A DNA stretch of 64,000 nucleotides from Symbiodinium natans (lineage: Eukaryota > Sar > Dinophyceae > Suessiales > Symbiodiniaceae), in assembly GCA_905221605.1 (NCBI GenBank), contig CAJNDS010002127.1, positions 383,149 through 447,148 of the forward strand, read 5' to 3'. Position numbers and translations under genes: made by a program. Of the stretch, positions 33,663-46,170 are shown piece by piece (positions within the stretch are counted from its first letter, which is position 1; every line of letters begins with the position of its first letter). Below the pieces are notes generated by a model. It saw only the letters and a list, made by a program, of their open reading frames with translations, did not search any database and had not been told where the DNA came from.

Positions 33663-34000
33663 CAGAACTTCCTGTAGTCTCTCTGTGGTCGGGTTGGCAT
33701 CTTTGTAAACATATCCACCTTGTCACCCGCGAGGCGTTACGCCTGAAGCATTGATGAGCTCCTGATTGTACCAAGCGTGCACGAAGCGAATGCATCGTGT
33801 GCTCGCTACTTCTCTTTCAACATGTCCATGCTTGGCCCTGAAGGGGCGTTGGATGGCCTTTGACATGGTGTCGCTTGGAGCTTCGGTTCGGGCACCTTTC
33901 TTTTAATGGTTCTTCCCCTTTGCTGTCACAGATGGCCGGGCTAAATGCCTGAATAAGGGCGACGCTGGACGTCTTCAGACGTGCGCGAATCGGAACGGAA
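33663..34000. other. No gene seen
   Basis: Spacer between the zinc-finger remnant and a simple repeat; only short shadow frames. Confidence 0.4.
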
Positions 34001-34110
34001 CCACTCCCACTACCACACCCTCACTCTCACTCCCCACTCGCACCCTCACTCTCACTCCCACTCCCACTTCCACTCCCACTCTCACTACCATTTTCACCGC
34101 CAGCCCCACC
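34001..34110. repeat. CACTCCCACTCTCA simple repeat
   Basis: Same irregular sequence class as 31735-31910, on the same strand, 2.2 kb further on. Confidence 0.8.
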
Positions 34111-37100
34111 CTCCCTAGCACTCTGCCCGTAAGCAGCATAGACGCAGCGACAAGAACCAATCAACACTCCAACGATCGACAATCTATGGTCGCAGCATCC
34201 AGTAATGGTAAACACCTTAGGAAGGTGTTACAAAAACATTTCCAAACGCTCCTGCAATCGATACGGTACTGAGCATGCTGCCGACGACGCGTAACCTTCT
34301 GCCGGCTCAGCGTGTACGAACTCTTGAGCCGAGCCTAGTACCCAGTCCTAGCAGTCCTAGCAAGAAGAAAGCACTTGCACGCGAACCCCCTCTGCTTGTC
34401 CTACTCGCACCTTCTGCTACTAGTCCTACTAGTCCTTCTATGCTTTCATAAACGCCGTCCTCCGACAGCTCCGGGTGCCTAGCATGCACCTCGCTTCACA
34501 GCAGCGCTTTGACGCAACTCTGACCCCACTCAATTCAGACCCTGGGTTCCCCACCAGGATTGTGCAGGGAACACCTGCGTTGAACCCGTGGTCCATGAGG
34601 AAGGCCGCGACCTGCTAAAGGATTGTTGAACACCAGCGTGTCTGGTCTGAACCAGAAGATTTGAAGCATTGCCTCTCGGATGACTTCTTCTTCCCGAGGG
34701 ACCCCTTCCCGGTCCCCGCGGCCAAAATGTTGTTTCTTGAACCTTGGCATGCTGAGCCGAATCAAAGCACTAGCAAGCAGATAGCAGCTAGCAAAGCAGA
34801 AGCACCTAGCCCGAGGAGCAAGCACCGCGACTTTCTGGCCATGCTGGCGTACGAGCTTCCTGGCTTTTGCTCTTCGAGCCGTAGCAGAAAAATTAAACGG
34901 TGCTTCAACCCACATGCTTGGCCCACGCATCATTCACGCCCTCGCCGATGGGTGTGATCGCCGAGCCACGAAGGCGCACGGCCTCTTGAGCGATTACACG
35001 GAAAAGCCCCGACATGAAAATCCAGGTGTCCTCACTCAGCCTCTTGCAAGGCTTGCTGCCAGGAACTCCTCTCCAGGATGCGTGAAATCAGCGGCAAAGC
35101 GCCCAGTGTAAATGGCGGTCCTGGACCGTTGCGCAGTCCTGCCAATGTGTCAACTACGATAAGCAAAAGGCACTGCAAACTCGTTTGCTTTTGCTGTTCT
35201 AGGTCCTGCAACGTCTCGCGAATTTCCATGCCGAGTTCCATGACCATGCCACCAGTCTTTAAGCAACGATATCACGCGATATCGCAATCTTCCCGAATGC
35301 AAAGAATGGGTTTTCATTTCACACGTTGTCAGGCGCCCAAATTCGAACTGTGAAGGTGGCTGCGAAGAAATGCGAGCGCTTGGCCCCAAATATAATAAAT
35401 TGAGACTGAGAAGCTTGCTTCGAGCTGTATGAGATGTATGGAAGGTACAGTTTCAATCTTCCATTGTCACGCAAGCCTAGGGTGCAGACTTCATCACCTT
35501 GCTATGAGGTCAGGCTTGGTCATGGATTCCCTACACCTACACATCCTTGCTGGCTGCGACACTTCTGCTACGTCGCTCAGCGAGTCTGGCTGGACTACCA
35601 TCGCTGCTTGGTGCCCACCTCTAGACTTCGCTTTGATGTATTCTCAATGTCTTACACACCATGCGAGTCTTCTTCAGAGATATTATATGATGCATGCAAG
35701 GGCTACTGCAGATGATGGCCAGTTATGTCAGGATGGCGTGCACTGTCCCCCGCTTGCAATACGTGGATTTGGACGTTTAGGGGGACTACGCTGAGGTTGG
35801 TTTCCACTTGTATGAAGCGTTGCCTGGAGCTTGCTTTTCGCAGAGCGAGGTTGCTGCCAAACAGCATGCTAGAGACCATCTCTACTGTTGTGACTCCTAT
35901 TGTATGGCTTCATCTTACTTTGTAGAATGTCCTGTTGCTATCTGTTGCTTGCATGCACTTTCAAAATGTTACGCTCGGATGTGCTCGAACTTGGAGATCA
36001 GCAGAGGAACAAGCCTGGGCCGAATGATCGTTCGTATCAAATGGGGGATGTAAGAACCCTTTGTCGTGGCACAAGCATTGTCACGGAATGAGCGACGGAC
36101 AGGCAGAACTTCTGCCCGAACAAAATGATAGCACCTGCCAGAACTGCCAAAACCCCAGCTCCTAGTTGTACAAGAAGACCAAACTGGTGACACCACTGAC
36201 ACCACTGCCTGCGTAGGTGGCAAGCTCCCTCAAGCTAACGCCTTACGCAGTAGAGCACATCTTGCGCGTGGCCAATGCAGAACCTCTCTTCACAGTGAAC
36301 TCTCGAGACGTCGCTGACACTTGCAGACGTCGTGCATCACAATGTGTCAATTCCCACCTGAGCTTTCTGCATGGACGTAGCTTGCGCAGCAGATGCTGGA
36401 AAAGCAGCTCAACTGTCATGATCTGGAAAACGGGTGACCTTAAGGCCAGCACAACCACATCTGCAGAGCATTGACGGTACGGTACTGAGCAAGACCTGTG
36501 CGATCTCTGTTGGTCCAAGGTGCCGCAGGGCCCACAGAAACATGTCGTCTGCCGTCCTAGAATCACATGGAAACGCCAAGCACACCGGCGATAATTTGAA
36601 CAAAGAAACCCTAAACGCCTAAACCCTTGCGCAGGAGGAAAGAACCTTTAAGGGTATATAGGATTCAGTGGGATTCAGTGGGCTTCAATGGGATTCACGG
36701 TGGAGCCTGAGCAGTCCTGGATTAACAAAGGGGGCTTCGGGGCTCTTGCAAGCGCAGATCGGAAGCACCCATTGACTTCCAACATCCCCACTTCAAGCTC
36801 GAATTTTGACCGGCACCTTCGTGCCCTAGACCTTGACCGAACCGGGTAAAGATGTGGACCCGCTTGACATTGCGGCTCTCAGCGTGAGGCAACTTGTCCA
36901 AGGCACTCCAGTTTCAGTTGCTTGCAGCGTCTCGCCATGCCGCGCGTCGACGGGGCAGATCCTACAGCTGCCGCCAGAAAGAGGAAGCAAAGAGAGAGGC
37001 AGTCGGAGGCCTGCAGCAACAGTAGACCTAGAGTTCAGGTTAGGAGACCTTGAGTCGTTTCGCCTTCAGACGCCTTCAGTTCGTCATATCGTATCTCCCC

Positions 37101-39276
37101 CCCCCTCCCCCCATTCCCCTCCAACACCTTCAGCGCAGCCCTTGAACTTCCAAGGCGGCTGGCAAGCGGGAGCGGAAGGCCAATAAGCTTCGCAACAGAA
37201 AGGCCATCGCGGGGAAGGGAAGGGGTGAGCCCCAAGTGATTCTTGTGACACGTAGAGAGACCTGTGCAGACATTAGTTCATCGTTTCAGTTCAACATCTA
37301 GTTGAATCTAGTTGGGCTCTAAAGAACGTACTGGACGGACTCAGAAATGCGATGCTGGAAAGCCTTCTTCTGCTGATCTGCTGTGCCCTGTCAAGACACA
37401 TGTCAGAACTGCCAGGCCAGAGCAGCTCTCAAGGCCGGGAAAGCAATTGTTCACACATCGGCCCGTGCTTTTCCAGCTTAACACGGGAAATCTGGGGAGG
37501 CCAGGGACCGCAGTACCGCAGGCCGTGTTTCAGCACCTCGGCCCTCTCGGCCCCCTCGGCCCTGTCGGCCCTCTCGGCTGTCGCTCCTCACGCTGTTGGA
37601 ACGGTGTTGATTTTTGTTCGACTCGGTCCCTGAATCGTGTGTCCCGCGCTCTCGTGTGCCCTTTGCCAGCAATTTCGTGTCGGTTGTCCCGAGTCTGTGT
37701 GACACATGGCTGCGCCCGGGCTGGTGGCTCCAGTCAGCGTTCCGAACCTCCTATGTGGGCAAGTGCACTCTTGTTTTCGGGGCTTGTGTGCACTGCGTGC
37801 GTTAACCTTCAATGGTCGGCTCAAACTGCAAAAAGGCTGGCCTGTCTGCAGCCGTCGCTTGACCGCTAGAATTCGGTTGACAGTCGCAGGACTTTTTCAC
37901 AACTCGCCAGGAAATCTAACGTGTTTTACCGGCAACGGACACAGACACGTGTTTGTTTCGCACGAAGAAAGAGCGCCCCTTCTGCGCGGTGGGCGGCGCA
38001 AAAGGTTTTGTGGAGTCAGGCGCAGGGGTGCTAGGGGTGCCAGGGGTCAGGGCTTGCCTTCGCTGAGTGCAGCCAAAGAGGCCAAATCTGCGCTGGTGCG
38101 GCAAGTCAGCGTCACTACCGGCAGCGCCCAGCGACTCGGCAACCCAACCGACAGCTGACTTGCAACACCATCAGGGTAGCCTGCCCGAGCCCAATCCTCA
38201 GAGAGGGGCCATTTCGGCGTTTTTAATTACGTTTCTGCAGGCAGGGGCAGGCAAAAGGAACTATTGGTAGGGACATGATTTCAGAAGTTAATCGGCGTGA
38301 ATGAGCAATTTCTTTTTTCGTGTTTTCCTGACTCTTCTTGTCCCGTGGTCTCAGGGATGGTCGCAGACTCCTGGCCATGGTGGGTGGGGAAGAATGCCGG
38401 GACCCCAGCCTGCCCTAGGCCCTAGACCTGCAAGGGACGATGCTGCTCCGTTGCTTGCTGCCAGGCTGCGCGGCGAGCCGAGGCATGGGCCCAAACGCAC
38501 TGTCATCCTTCTAAAACAGAGCAACTGAGTAACCCCTGAGCAGGGCGAAGGCCGCCGCGACGTACTTCGCATAAACTACATCCTTCAGGCTTCCGGCGTG
38601 CCCCCTGGCTTTCAGCAGCTTTGAGCAGTGTAGGTGTTGCGTGGGTGCTACAGTCTTGCTCTTTGCCCCACTTGGCGAGCGCGCGCTCATGGAAATGGAA
38701 ACACCAGGTCGAGTGTGCAGGAACCCACACACACCGCCACTAAGGCGCTTTGTAGCTGCGTGCAGGATAGGGAACTCCGCCCGTGCTGTGCAAACAGCTT
38801 CCGAAAGAAAGACTGTGTTCACAGATTCTCTGCCCTGGATCAAGAAAAATCGCATTAGTGTAAGCGTGTGTAAGGCGCATCGCTTTGCAGCTAGCACCGA
38901 TGCGACCTGGTATGCTGCTAGCCTGGAGCAGTACCGATCGCTTGGGCTCCGTGCCGTGACAGGCCAGGCTGCCTGTGGCTGAGCCTGTGCAATCGTCAGA
39001 GTCATATGCCTGGACCCGAGGAGGCGACTTAGCGCAGGCCCGCAACAAGGCGTTGACGGCGAGAGCCCGAGCTACGGTGGTTTGTTGGCTGCCCACTTGG
39101 TAGAAATGAGTCTTGTTCTCGAGCGAAAGCGAGAAGCTGTCAGGATGCGGCCAGGCAGCGGCAGGTATGCGTCCAAGTCTCGGACGACTTGAGCCGCTGG
39201 GAGCGGCTCAGTTGCGATTGCAATTTAATGCGTGTGCGGAACAAACATTGTACACACGGATGAGACATACCCATGG
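34111..39276. other. No supported gene
   Basis: Some 5 kb holds frames of 60-185 codons on both strands but no domain. The least unconvincing is a plus frame around 35780-35960 reading AEVGFHLYEALPGACFSQSE. A short GGGATTCAGT decamer/undecamer repeat lies at 36661-36702. Two telomere-like units are at 36606-36626. A C-run is near 37099. Confidence 0.35.
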
Positions 39277-39280
39277 TGCC

Positions 39281-40385
39281 TGGTCTGGGATTTTGATGCA
39301 ATTGAATTTATGTAAATTATTTAAGGTATTTACATTATTTAATTGAGACCAATCAAATAATTTAAATATTTTTTGCTTATTTAATTTATCTAAATTGTTT
39401 AATTGGGGCCATGTAAATAATTTAAACATGTTTAAAAAGTTTACTTATTTTATTTTTTAAAATTATTCAAATTTAGTTGGGGTCATTTAAATAATTAAAT
39501 AATTTAAATATATTTAATTGCCTCAAAATCCCAGACCAAGCAGAGAACAATTAAATAATTCAATTTTTTAAATAATTTTTGCTTATTGAAATTATTTAAA
39601 AAAATTTACATGATTTAAATGGCCTCAACAAAATAATTTCAATAATATAAATAAGCAAAAAAAATTAAAGTATTTAGATAATGTAATTGCTATGTGCCTG
39701 GTCTGGGATTTTCAGCAAAGTAAATATATTTAAATTTTTCAAGTTATTTAAATTATTTGAGGCCATTTAAATAATTTAAATAAGCTAAATAATTTGTGCT
39801 TGCTTAAAATGTTTAAATCATTTACATTATTTAATTGAGGCCTTTTAAATAATTTAACTAATTTAAATAAGCTTTGCTTATTTGATTTTTGTTAAAGTAT
39901 TTAATTGAGGCCATTTGAATAATTTAAATACATTTAATTGCCTCAAAATCCCAGACCAAGCAGAGAACAATTAAATGATTTAAATATTTGAAATCATTTC
40001 TGCTTATTTAAATTATGTGAATTCTTTAAAATATTTAAATTATTTAATTGAGGCCATTTACATAATTCAAATACTTTTTGCTTAAAATTATTTAAATTAT
40101 TAAAATTTTTTAATTGAGGCCAGTTAGATAATTTCAATGATTTAATAATTTAAATAATATAAATAAATCTAGCCTCAAAATCCCAGACCAAGCAGAGAAC
40201 AATTAAATAATTTGAATAATTTAGATATGTTTTGCTTATTTAGACTATTTGAAATATTTAATTGGAGCCATTTAAATAACTGAAATAACTGAAATAATTT
40301 AAGTTATTTTGCTTATTTAAATTATCCAAATTATGAAAATTGAGGCCATGTAAATACTTTAATTAATTTAAATTATTTTAACTGC
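39281..40385. repeat. AT-rich satellite island with 16-bp inverted motifs
   Basis: This 1.1-kb block is about 80% A+T inside GC-rich DNA. It is built of degenerate 70-90-bp units (TTTAATTGAGGCCATTTAAATAATTTAAA... GCTTATTTAAATT), about eleven copies. A separate 16-bp motif TGGTCTGGGATTTTGA occurs forward at 39281 and 39699 and in reverse complement at 39523, 39943 and 40175. Each reverse copy is followed by AGCAGAGAACAATTAAAT. It is non-coding, possibly a matrix-attachment or replication-type island. Confidence 0.85.
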
Positions 40386-40515
40386 CTGAAATTAACCCCT
40401 CGCCCCCTCCCCCCCACCCCTGGCCTCACCTCTGCAATCTGCCCCACCCACCCTCCCCCCCCCCCCCCCCCCCCCACCAGCCAGCGATCCTGCTTCCTGT
40501 CCCCTCTTCCCACGC

Positions 40516-40558
<43 letters not shown>

Positions 40559-40625
40559 TACCCCCCACCCAGTCCCCCCACCCCCACACTGCCTGCACCC
40601 CCCCCCCCTCCCTGCTCCCCCACTT
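40386..40625. repeat. Poly-C low-complexity segment
   Basis: Contains several C-runs, the longest 36 C at 40523-40558. It sits exactly at the AT-rich/tandem-array boundary. Glycine-rich minus frames are artefacts. Confidence 0.95.
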
Positions 40626-40629
40626 TCCC

Positions 40630-41612
40630 CTGTCCCCCTAAGATTTGTTAAAAACTTATTCTCCCAAAACACAAATCGCAAGCTCCGTCCCCCTAAGATT
40701 ATGTTTAAAAACTTATGCTCCCAAAACACAAATCGCAAGCTCCATCCCCTAAGATCTTGTTTAAAACCTTATTCTCCCCAGACACAAATCGCAAGCTCCG
40801 TCCCCCTAAGATTTGTTAAAAACATATCCTCCCAAAACACAAATCGCAAGCTCCGCCCCCTAAAATCTTGTTTAAAAACTTATTCTCCCCAAACACAAAT
40901 CGCAAGCTCCGTCCCCCTAAGATTTGTTAAAAACTTATGATCATGCTCCCAAATCACAAATCGCAAGCTCCGTCCCATGAATATTTTGTTGAAACACTTA
41001 TGCTCCCAAAACACAAATCGCAAGCTCCGTCCCCCTAAAATTGTTTAACTTATGCTTCCAAAACACAAATCGCAAGATCCGTCCCCTAAGATATGTCAAA
41101 AACTTACGCTCCCAAAACACAAATCGCAAGCTCCGTCCCCCTAAGATTATGTTTAAAATCTATTCTCCCAAAACACAAATCGCAAGCTCCGCCCCCCAGG
41201 ATTTTGTTTAAAAACTTATGTTCCCAAAACACAAATCGCAAGCTCCGTCCCTCTAAGATTTGTTAAAAATTAACTCTCCCAAAACACAAATCGCAAGCTC
41301 CGTCCCCCAAGATTTTTCTTTAAAAACTTATGCTCCCAAAACACACATTGCAAGCTCCGTCCCCCTAAGATCTTGTTTAAGAAGCTATGCAAGCTCCGTC
41401 CCCCTAAGTCCTAAGTGTTATTTAACAACTTATGCTCCCAAAACACAAATCGCAAGCTCCGTCCCCATAAGATATTGTGTAAAAAAATTCTGCTCCCACA
41501 ACACAAATCGCAAGCCCCGTCCCCGTAAGATATTGTGTAAAAACTTATTCTCCCAAAACACAAATCGCAAGCTCCGTCCCCGTAAGATATTGTGTAAACA
41601 CTTATTCTCCCA
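40630..41612. repeat. Tandem array, about 17 units of 55-58 bp
   Basis: The unit is TCCCCCTAAGAT(T)TGTTTAAAAACTTAT(T/G)CTCCCAAAACACAAATCGCAAGCTCCG in pieces, with conserved CACAAATCGCAAGCTCCG. Units diverge by single substitutions and small indels. Plus frames give a repeated QIASSVPLR-like peptide. The length varies out of frame, so it is not a gene. Confidence 0.95.
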
Positions 41613-41815
41613 AAACAGCGATTTGCTACTTTGTAAAAGAACTTCTGAAAACATATTAGGGACGCGGTGCTTGCGATTTGCTATTTGGGAAGAGAAATTC
41701 TGAAACAAAACGCTTAGCGACACGGTGCTTTCGATTTGTTGTTTTGGAAGAGAACTTCTTAAAACAACTGAGGGGCGCGGTGCTTGCGATTTGTTGTTTC
41801 GGAGAAGAACTTTCA
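41613..41815. repeat. Inverted units closing the tandem array
   Basis: Four copies of the reverse-complement unit core (GCTTGCGATTTGTTGTTT at about 41617, 41671, 41728 and 41783) follow the direct array at the same 55-bp spacing. The junction at about 41612-41620 is a near-palindrome (CCAAAACA, then GCGATTTG). Confidence 0.85.
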
Positions 41816-43045
41816 ATCATGCGACGCCGAACCACTTGCCAACACCTACACCCAAAGCCAAGCCCCGGCAAAAACCGGAGAATATCTGTTGATTCATGTC
41901 ACGTGGTTTGATGAGATGCGAATATTGGCCACAAGCGAACATGAATAGACCCGCTCTCAAACATGACGCACTTGAATAGGGCATGAACGAGCAGCCATGT
42001 GCCGTTGAATGCCCGGTCTAACAGCGGAACCCAACTCTAAACACTCAACACAGCCTCGGGCAACATGCCACAAGTCTGGAGTTTTGTCTTGCGGGCTCCT
42101 AGTCTCACAAAAGCCGTGTAGGACAAACAAATTCTACACGAAAATTGCATCCTCGATCAAGAAACTGTCTCGAAGCCTTGGCCAAACCACCACTACACGC
42201 AAACTACTCACACATGCAACTCTTTCCCTGGGGCACATCTGACAATCCACAACTGGTTCTGCATGCAAAAAGCAGGCCATCTTCAGACCGCCCCAAACTC
42301 GCGAGAAAGGCAACCTGACCAAAATGGGCTAAACAGGCATCTGAATCTGAAAAGCGCTTAGGTGCAAACTTGGGGAGTTCAGAGTAGTGCAGCTCAGGAT
42401 ATCTCCAATATAAGGCTCAAGATGAATCGGAACTTGGGGGGACATGACCTGTCTCGTCAATATTGCTCCGCTGGCAAGCAACATCAGTTTGCTGCTTCAT
42501 CTCATGGCCTGACACTACAAGTGGACCCGTGTTCCAGCCAATTGAGGCACTTTCAAGCTGTGAAAAGTGTTGCGAAAGCAAAATGCTGCATGATGTCGTA
42601 GTTCAACATACGTACCCAAAGACACTGTATTGTTCTTTCTGCCACTCATTGCAGCACTCGACGAATAGAAACAGCGGCACGTCACGCCCACACTTGTCAG
42701 ATACTTGACATGATTCAACATGCATCGCATCGCCAAACTACATGTGTGCCATGTCGAGCATGGTTGTCCACGAGTCAAGCCGAAGCTCCCGCAACTGTAG
42801 CTGGGACCGAATCAACCTGCAGCGAAGGTCCAGGTAGTCCTGGATGCCTGGAGACGCGCTCTGGGTATTTCTGTCCAGGGCAGCCTGATCATTTTTCATT
42901 TTAACCAACAAGACCTCCTGTAGAGGCTACACTCCATGCTCAAGGAACAGAGACACTAAGCTTATCTCGACCAGTTCTGCAGCACCAGAAAACTTGTCAG
43001 GCCTATCAGAACCCAGTCGACACCAGCAGCTGGACACTAGACTTG
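41816..43045. other. No gene seen
   Basis: Unique sequence with short frames only. Confidence 0.4.
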
Positions 43046-43315
43046 CTGTTGGTTAGTAGGGAATGGGGGAAATAAGGATTATAGTAGTACAGGGTAAATA
43101 GTCCCAATTTTAGGGTTTATTTGGTTCCCAAGGACAGAGACACATGTTCCTGAAACCCTAGAGCCCTTGACTGTGGCTCCCCCTCAGTCAGTCAGTTTAA
43201 GGTTTAGGGTTTAGGATTTAGGGTTTAGGGTCTCAGGAGCCCCATATCCCCCTATATATACCGTTCAAAGGATTATATAGGGTACCTCATTTCTTCATTC
43301 CCTAGTAACCAACAG
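43046..43315. mobile_element. MITE-like element, 270 bp, with captured telomere repeat
   Basis: The left terminal inverted repeat at 43046-43078 (CTGTTGGTTAGTAGGGAATG...) pairs with the right one at 43285-43315 (...CATTCCCTAGTAACCAACAG) with a few mismatches over about 31 bp. The interior is non-coding and contains a degenerate TTTAGGG block (43198-43231). No target-site duplication is obvious. Confidence 0.7.
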
Positions 43316-43751
43316 TAAGCTAGTAGAGCCACCCTGAAGTGCGCGAGACCTTACCCCCAGCCCAACACTTCGCCGGACGAACGTCGCTGCCCCAGCTGCC
43401 ATGACAGCGACGGACTCCCCCCCCAATATTCTTCCTTCAGATTATATGCTCCATGTTTCTCTGCGGGCTTGGTCTCTTCAGGCTGATTCATTCCTTCTTC
43501 TGTTTCTGCCCGAAGAAGCTTCCGACATGAGAAGCACGAGACGCAAGATCTGGACGACGCACAATTCGTGCTCTTCACATCATGTCTCTTTTCTTCATTG
43601 GCGCTTTTGGGAGCAGAAGCCTCCTGTGACCGGCTTTAAGGGAACGTAGACGCAAGCTGACAGGTGTCTTGATTGGCTACTACGACATCTCAGTCGAGGG
43701 CATTTGGAACCGCCACAAAACCTTTGGTTTGTGAGCAGCTTAAAACTGCCG
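43316..43751. other. No gene seen
   Basis: Short frames only, with no domain. Confidence 0.4.
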
Positions 43752-43868
43752 CTTAAACCCTAAACCCTGAACCATGAACCCGAAACCCTAAACCCTAAAC
43801 CCTAAACCCTAAACCCTAAACCCTAAACCCTAAACCCTAAACCCTAAACCCTAAACCCTAAACCCTAC
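43752..43868 (-). repeat. CCCTAAA block, about 14 units
   Basis: The longest perfect CCCTAAA run in the window (43782-43867), preceded by degenerate units (CCCTGAACCATGAACC). Confidence 0.95.
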
Positions 43869-44008
43869 CTGCACCTCTCCTTGGGAGTGGTACAGCTCTG
43901 AAGGCTCTCGGGCGCAGGACTTTGCGCACCCTTAGAGCCTACGTGGCCTCCCTCAATGCTTGAAGGTCGAAAAAAGCGGAAGATCCCAACATGGCCTGCC
44001 CCGGGGGA

Positions 44009-45310
44009 TTAGGGTTTAGGGTTTAAGGTTTAGGGTTTAGAGTTTAGGGCCCGGGGCCTATAAGGCCTACAGGACATTGTAGGGTTTTACTCGGTATAAC
44101 TCCCCTTGTAAATGCAGCGTCGGCCACGGAAGCCTGCCTGAAACAACTGGCATGAATAGCAAAGCAGATTCGAGTATCCCTAAACCCTAAACCCTGTTTA
44201 GGGGCGGGCGACCCACTCGCTAACAAACAATGACGAGGTAGGGTTTCGGGTTTAGCATCTAGCATTCAGGGTTTAGTGCCTATATGCTAAGCTCACAACC
44301 CAATCAAGATTCTCACGGGCTTCGCAGCCTGCCTCCCAAGGCGTCTCTTGCAGGTTTTGGGGTTTAGGGTTCAGAGCTTTGGGTTTAGGGCTTCCTTTTG
44401 AGGATGGTTTGATCCCTAGAATTTGGAATCTCAGGACCCGGGTTTTTTTTCCAGCGGTCTCAGGAAGGGGCCAAATGAGCCCCAAGTTGGGATCATGTGC
44501 CCTAGTTGAGGGTTTAGGGTTTAGGATATAGGGTTTGGGGTTTAAGCTACAATATTCCCCTATCAAGGTCTATGGGCAATGAACCTTCGTTGGGCTTTTG
44601 TGCCAAAGAAGGTTGGATCTACGGCCAACTTACGTCTCAGTTCACAGTCATGCCAAATTCTCTCAATAGTTCGGGGTCTCTGAAGGGAGCTAGCTGAGCC
44701 TTGACCTCCCTAAACCTTAAACCCTAAACTCAAGGCCTAGGCCGCCCCCATACAGCTGGGGGGCGGCGCTGAAGCCCCTTGACCTCGGTGGCGCAAGCCG
44801 ACCCCAGGTCGTTCGCCCGCCTCCCACAGCTGGAGGTCGGTAGCACCCACGATGGGCCCGGTACCGGAGCACGTTCTCCTCGGGACCCTTATTAAAGTCC
44901 TTACCCTAAGGTGGTGTGAGCCAAGATGAACCTAATTGAGTTTAGGTCCTAAACCGTAAAAGGAATAGATATGGGTGGCTTTGCCGCCTCAGACGGCGAG
45001 GGGTGGGAGAAAATTTTGGATGGCCCTCACAATCGGGCCATAGCTGCTCTTCGCGCCTGGCGAAGCCCTCGAGCCTCTTCTGAACCCCATCTTTCACAGC
45101 ATCTGCGCCATATTCCAGCAAACCCTGAACCCTAAACCCTGATTTTTAGGGTTTAGGGGCCCAAGCAGATAGGGTCGGATTTTTTGTTGTATGACTCTCG
45201 CTTGAGGGGAGGGAGACAGGGGATCCCTGGCCTCAGGTCGCCACCGTCCTCCATCGATCGCCTGAACCCATGCCCATGGCCTTCCTCGGTTTGGGGTTTA
45301 GGGCTTAGGG
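44009..45310. repeat. Scattered short telomere-like blocks
   Basis: Short runs in both orientations occur at 44010-44048 (G strand), 44177-44200 (C strand), 44350-44390, 44507-44545 (G strand), 44709-44730, 45121-45158 (C then G strand) and 45290-45312. Between them lies GC-rich DNA with no supported gene. Confidence 0.8.
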
Positions 45311-45479
45311 TCGGTTGGGCCATTTCTAAACGCGCTAAAAATCAGTTGGGCTCCCCCTTCTTGGGCGCCAGCCAAGCCTCTGGAAAGGAATAGAAGCCGA
45401 CTTCAGGGTTCAGCACAAAATGTGCGGATCACACACTAGTTGTGTAAATTCACCTCGGCCCCAGCCGTGAGAATCAGAG

Positions 45480-46170
45480 GTCCCCCCCCCCCATGTCCAC
45501 ACATTTTGTTTTTCCAAATCCTCTCCGCACGTATCTCTGCTCTAATGCCACCCTCTCCTTTTTCGTTGTTTTTTTGGACTTGTGTTCCTGCCCCCCCAGA
45601 ATAAGCCCTGAAAAAATACAGGTGCCCCCTAAAACATGTCGAATCATTTTTTTGGTGGGAGTGTTTTGGATGTTGGGACTCTGGGGCCGACTCTGGGTCC
45701 GGGACTCGGACTCCAAGGCTGACGGAGGGTTTGCGTGCTTTGTTGGAAGAAAGCTCCAAGGCACGAAAGCATGAAAGGTCCGAAACTTCCTCCGAAGCCC
45801 CGACTCGCACAAAACAACCGAGATTCTCACACCCAGGCCCCATGCAGAGAGAGAGAGAGAGAAAGAAAGAAAGAAAGAGAGAGAGAGACAGAGAGAGCGA
45901 GCGGAAGGAAGGAAGAGCAGAGCGAAACAAGGCACAGTCACCCCTCTAGGCCCCAGAGGGCTATGTGCAGAGGAAGGAAGGAGGCAGAGCGAGGGGTCCG
46001 CTGGGCCCCCCAAGCGCAGGAAGAAGAAGCAGAAGAAGAAGAAGCAGAAGAAGAAGAAGACGAAGAAGAAGAAAAATGAAGAATTATAATAATAAGAAGA
46101 CGAAGAAGACGAAGACGACGAAGAAGAAGAAGAAGAGGAGGAGGAGGAGAGAGAAAGAGGAAGCAGGGGG
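45480..46170. repeat. Purine-rich low-complexity region
   Basis: A C-run (45481-45492), a GA/GAAA run (45846-45905) and a long GAA/GAC/GAG run (46019-46155). The long minus serine/phenylalanine frame (45474-46487) and the plus glutamate/arginine frames are produced by these repeats. Confidence 0.9.

Noticed and set aside
40373-40738. Glycine-rich minus ORF
   Set aside because: Arises from poly-C runs.
40630-41612. CRISPR array
   Set aside because: Units are contiguous diverged satellites without unique spacers, in a eukaryotic genome.
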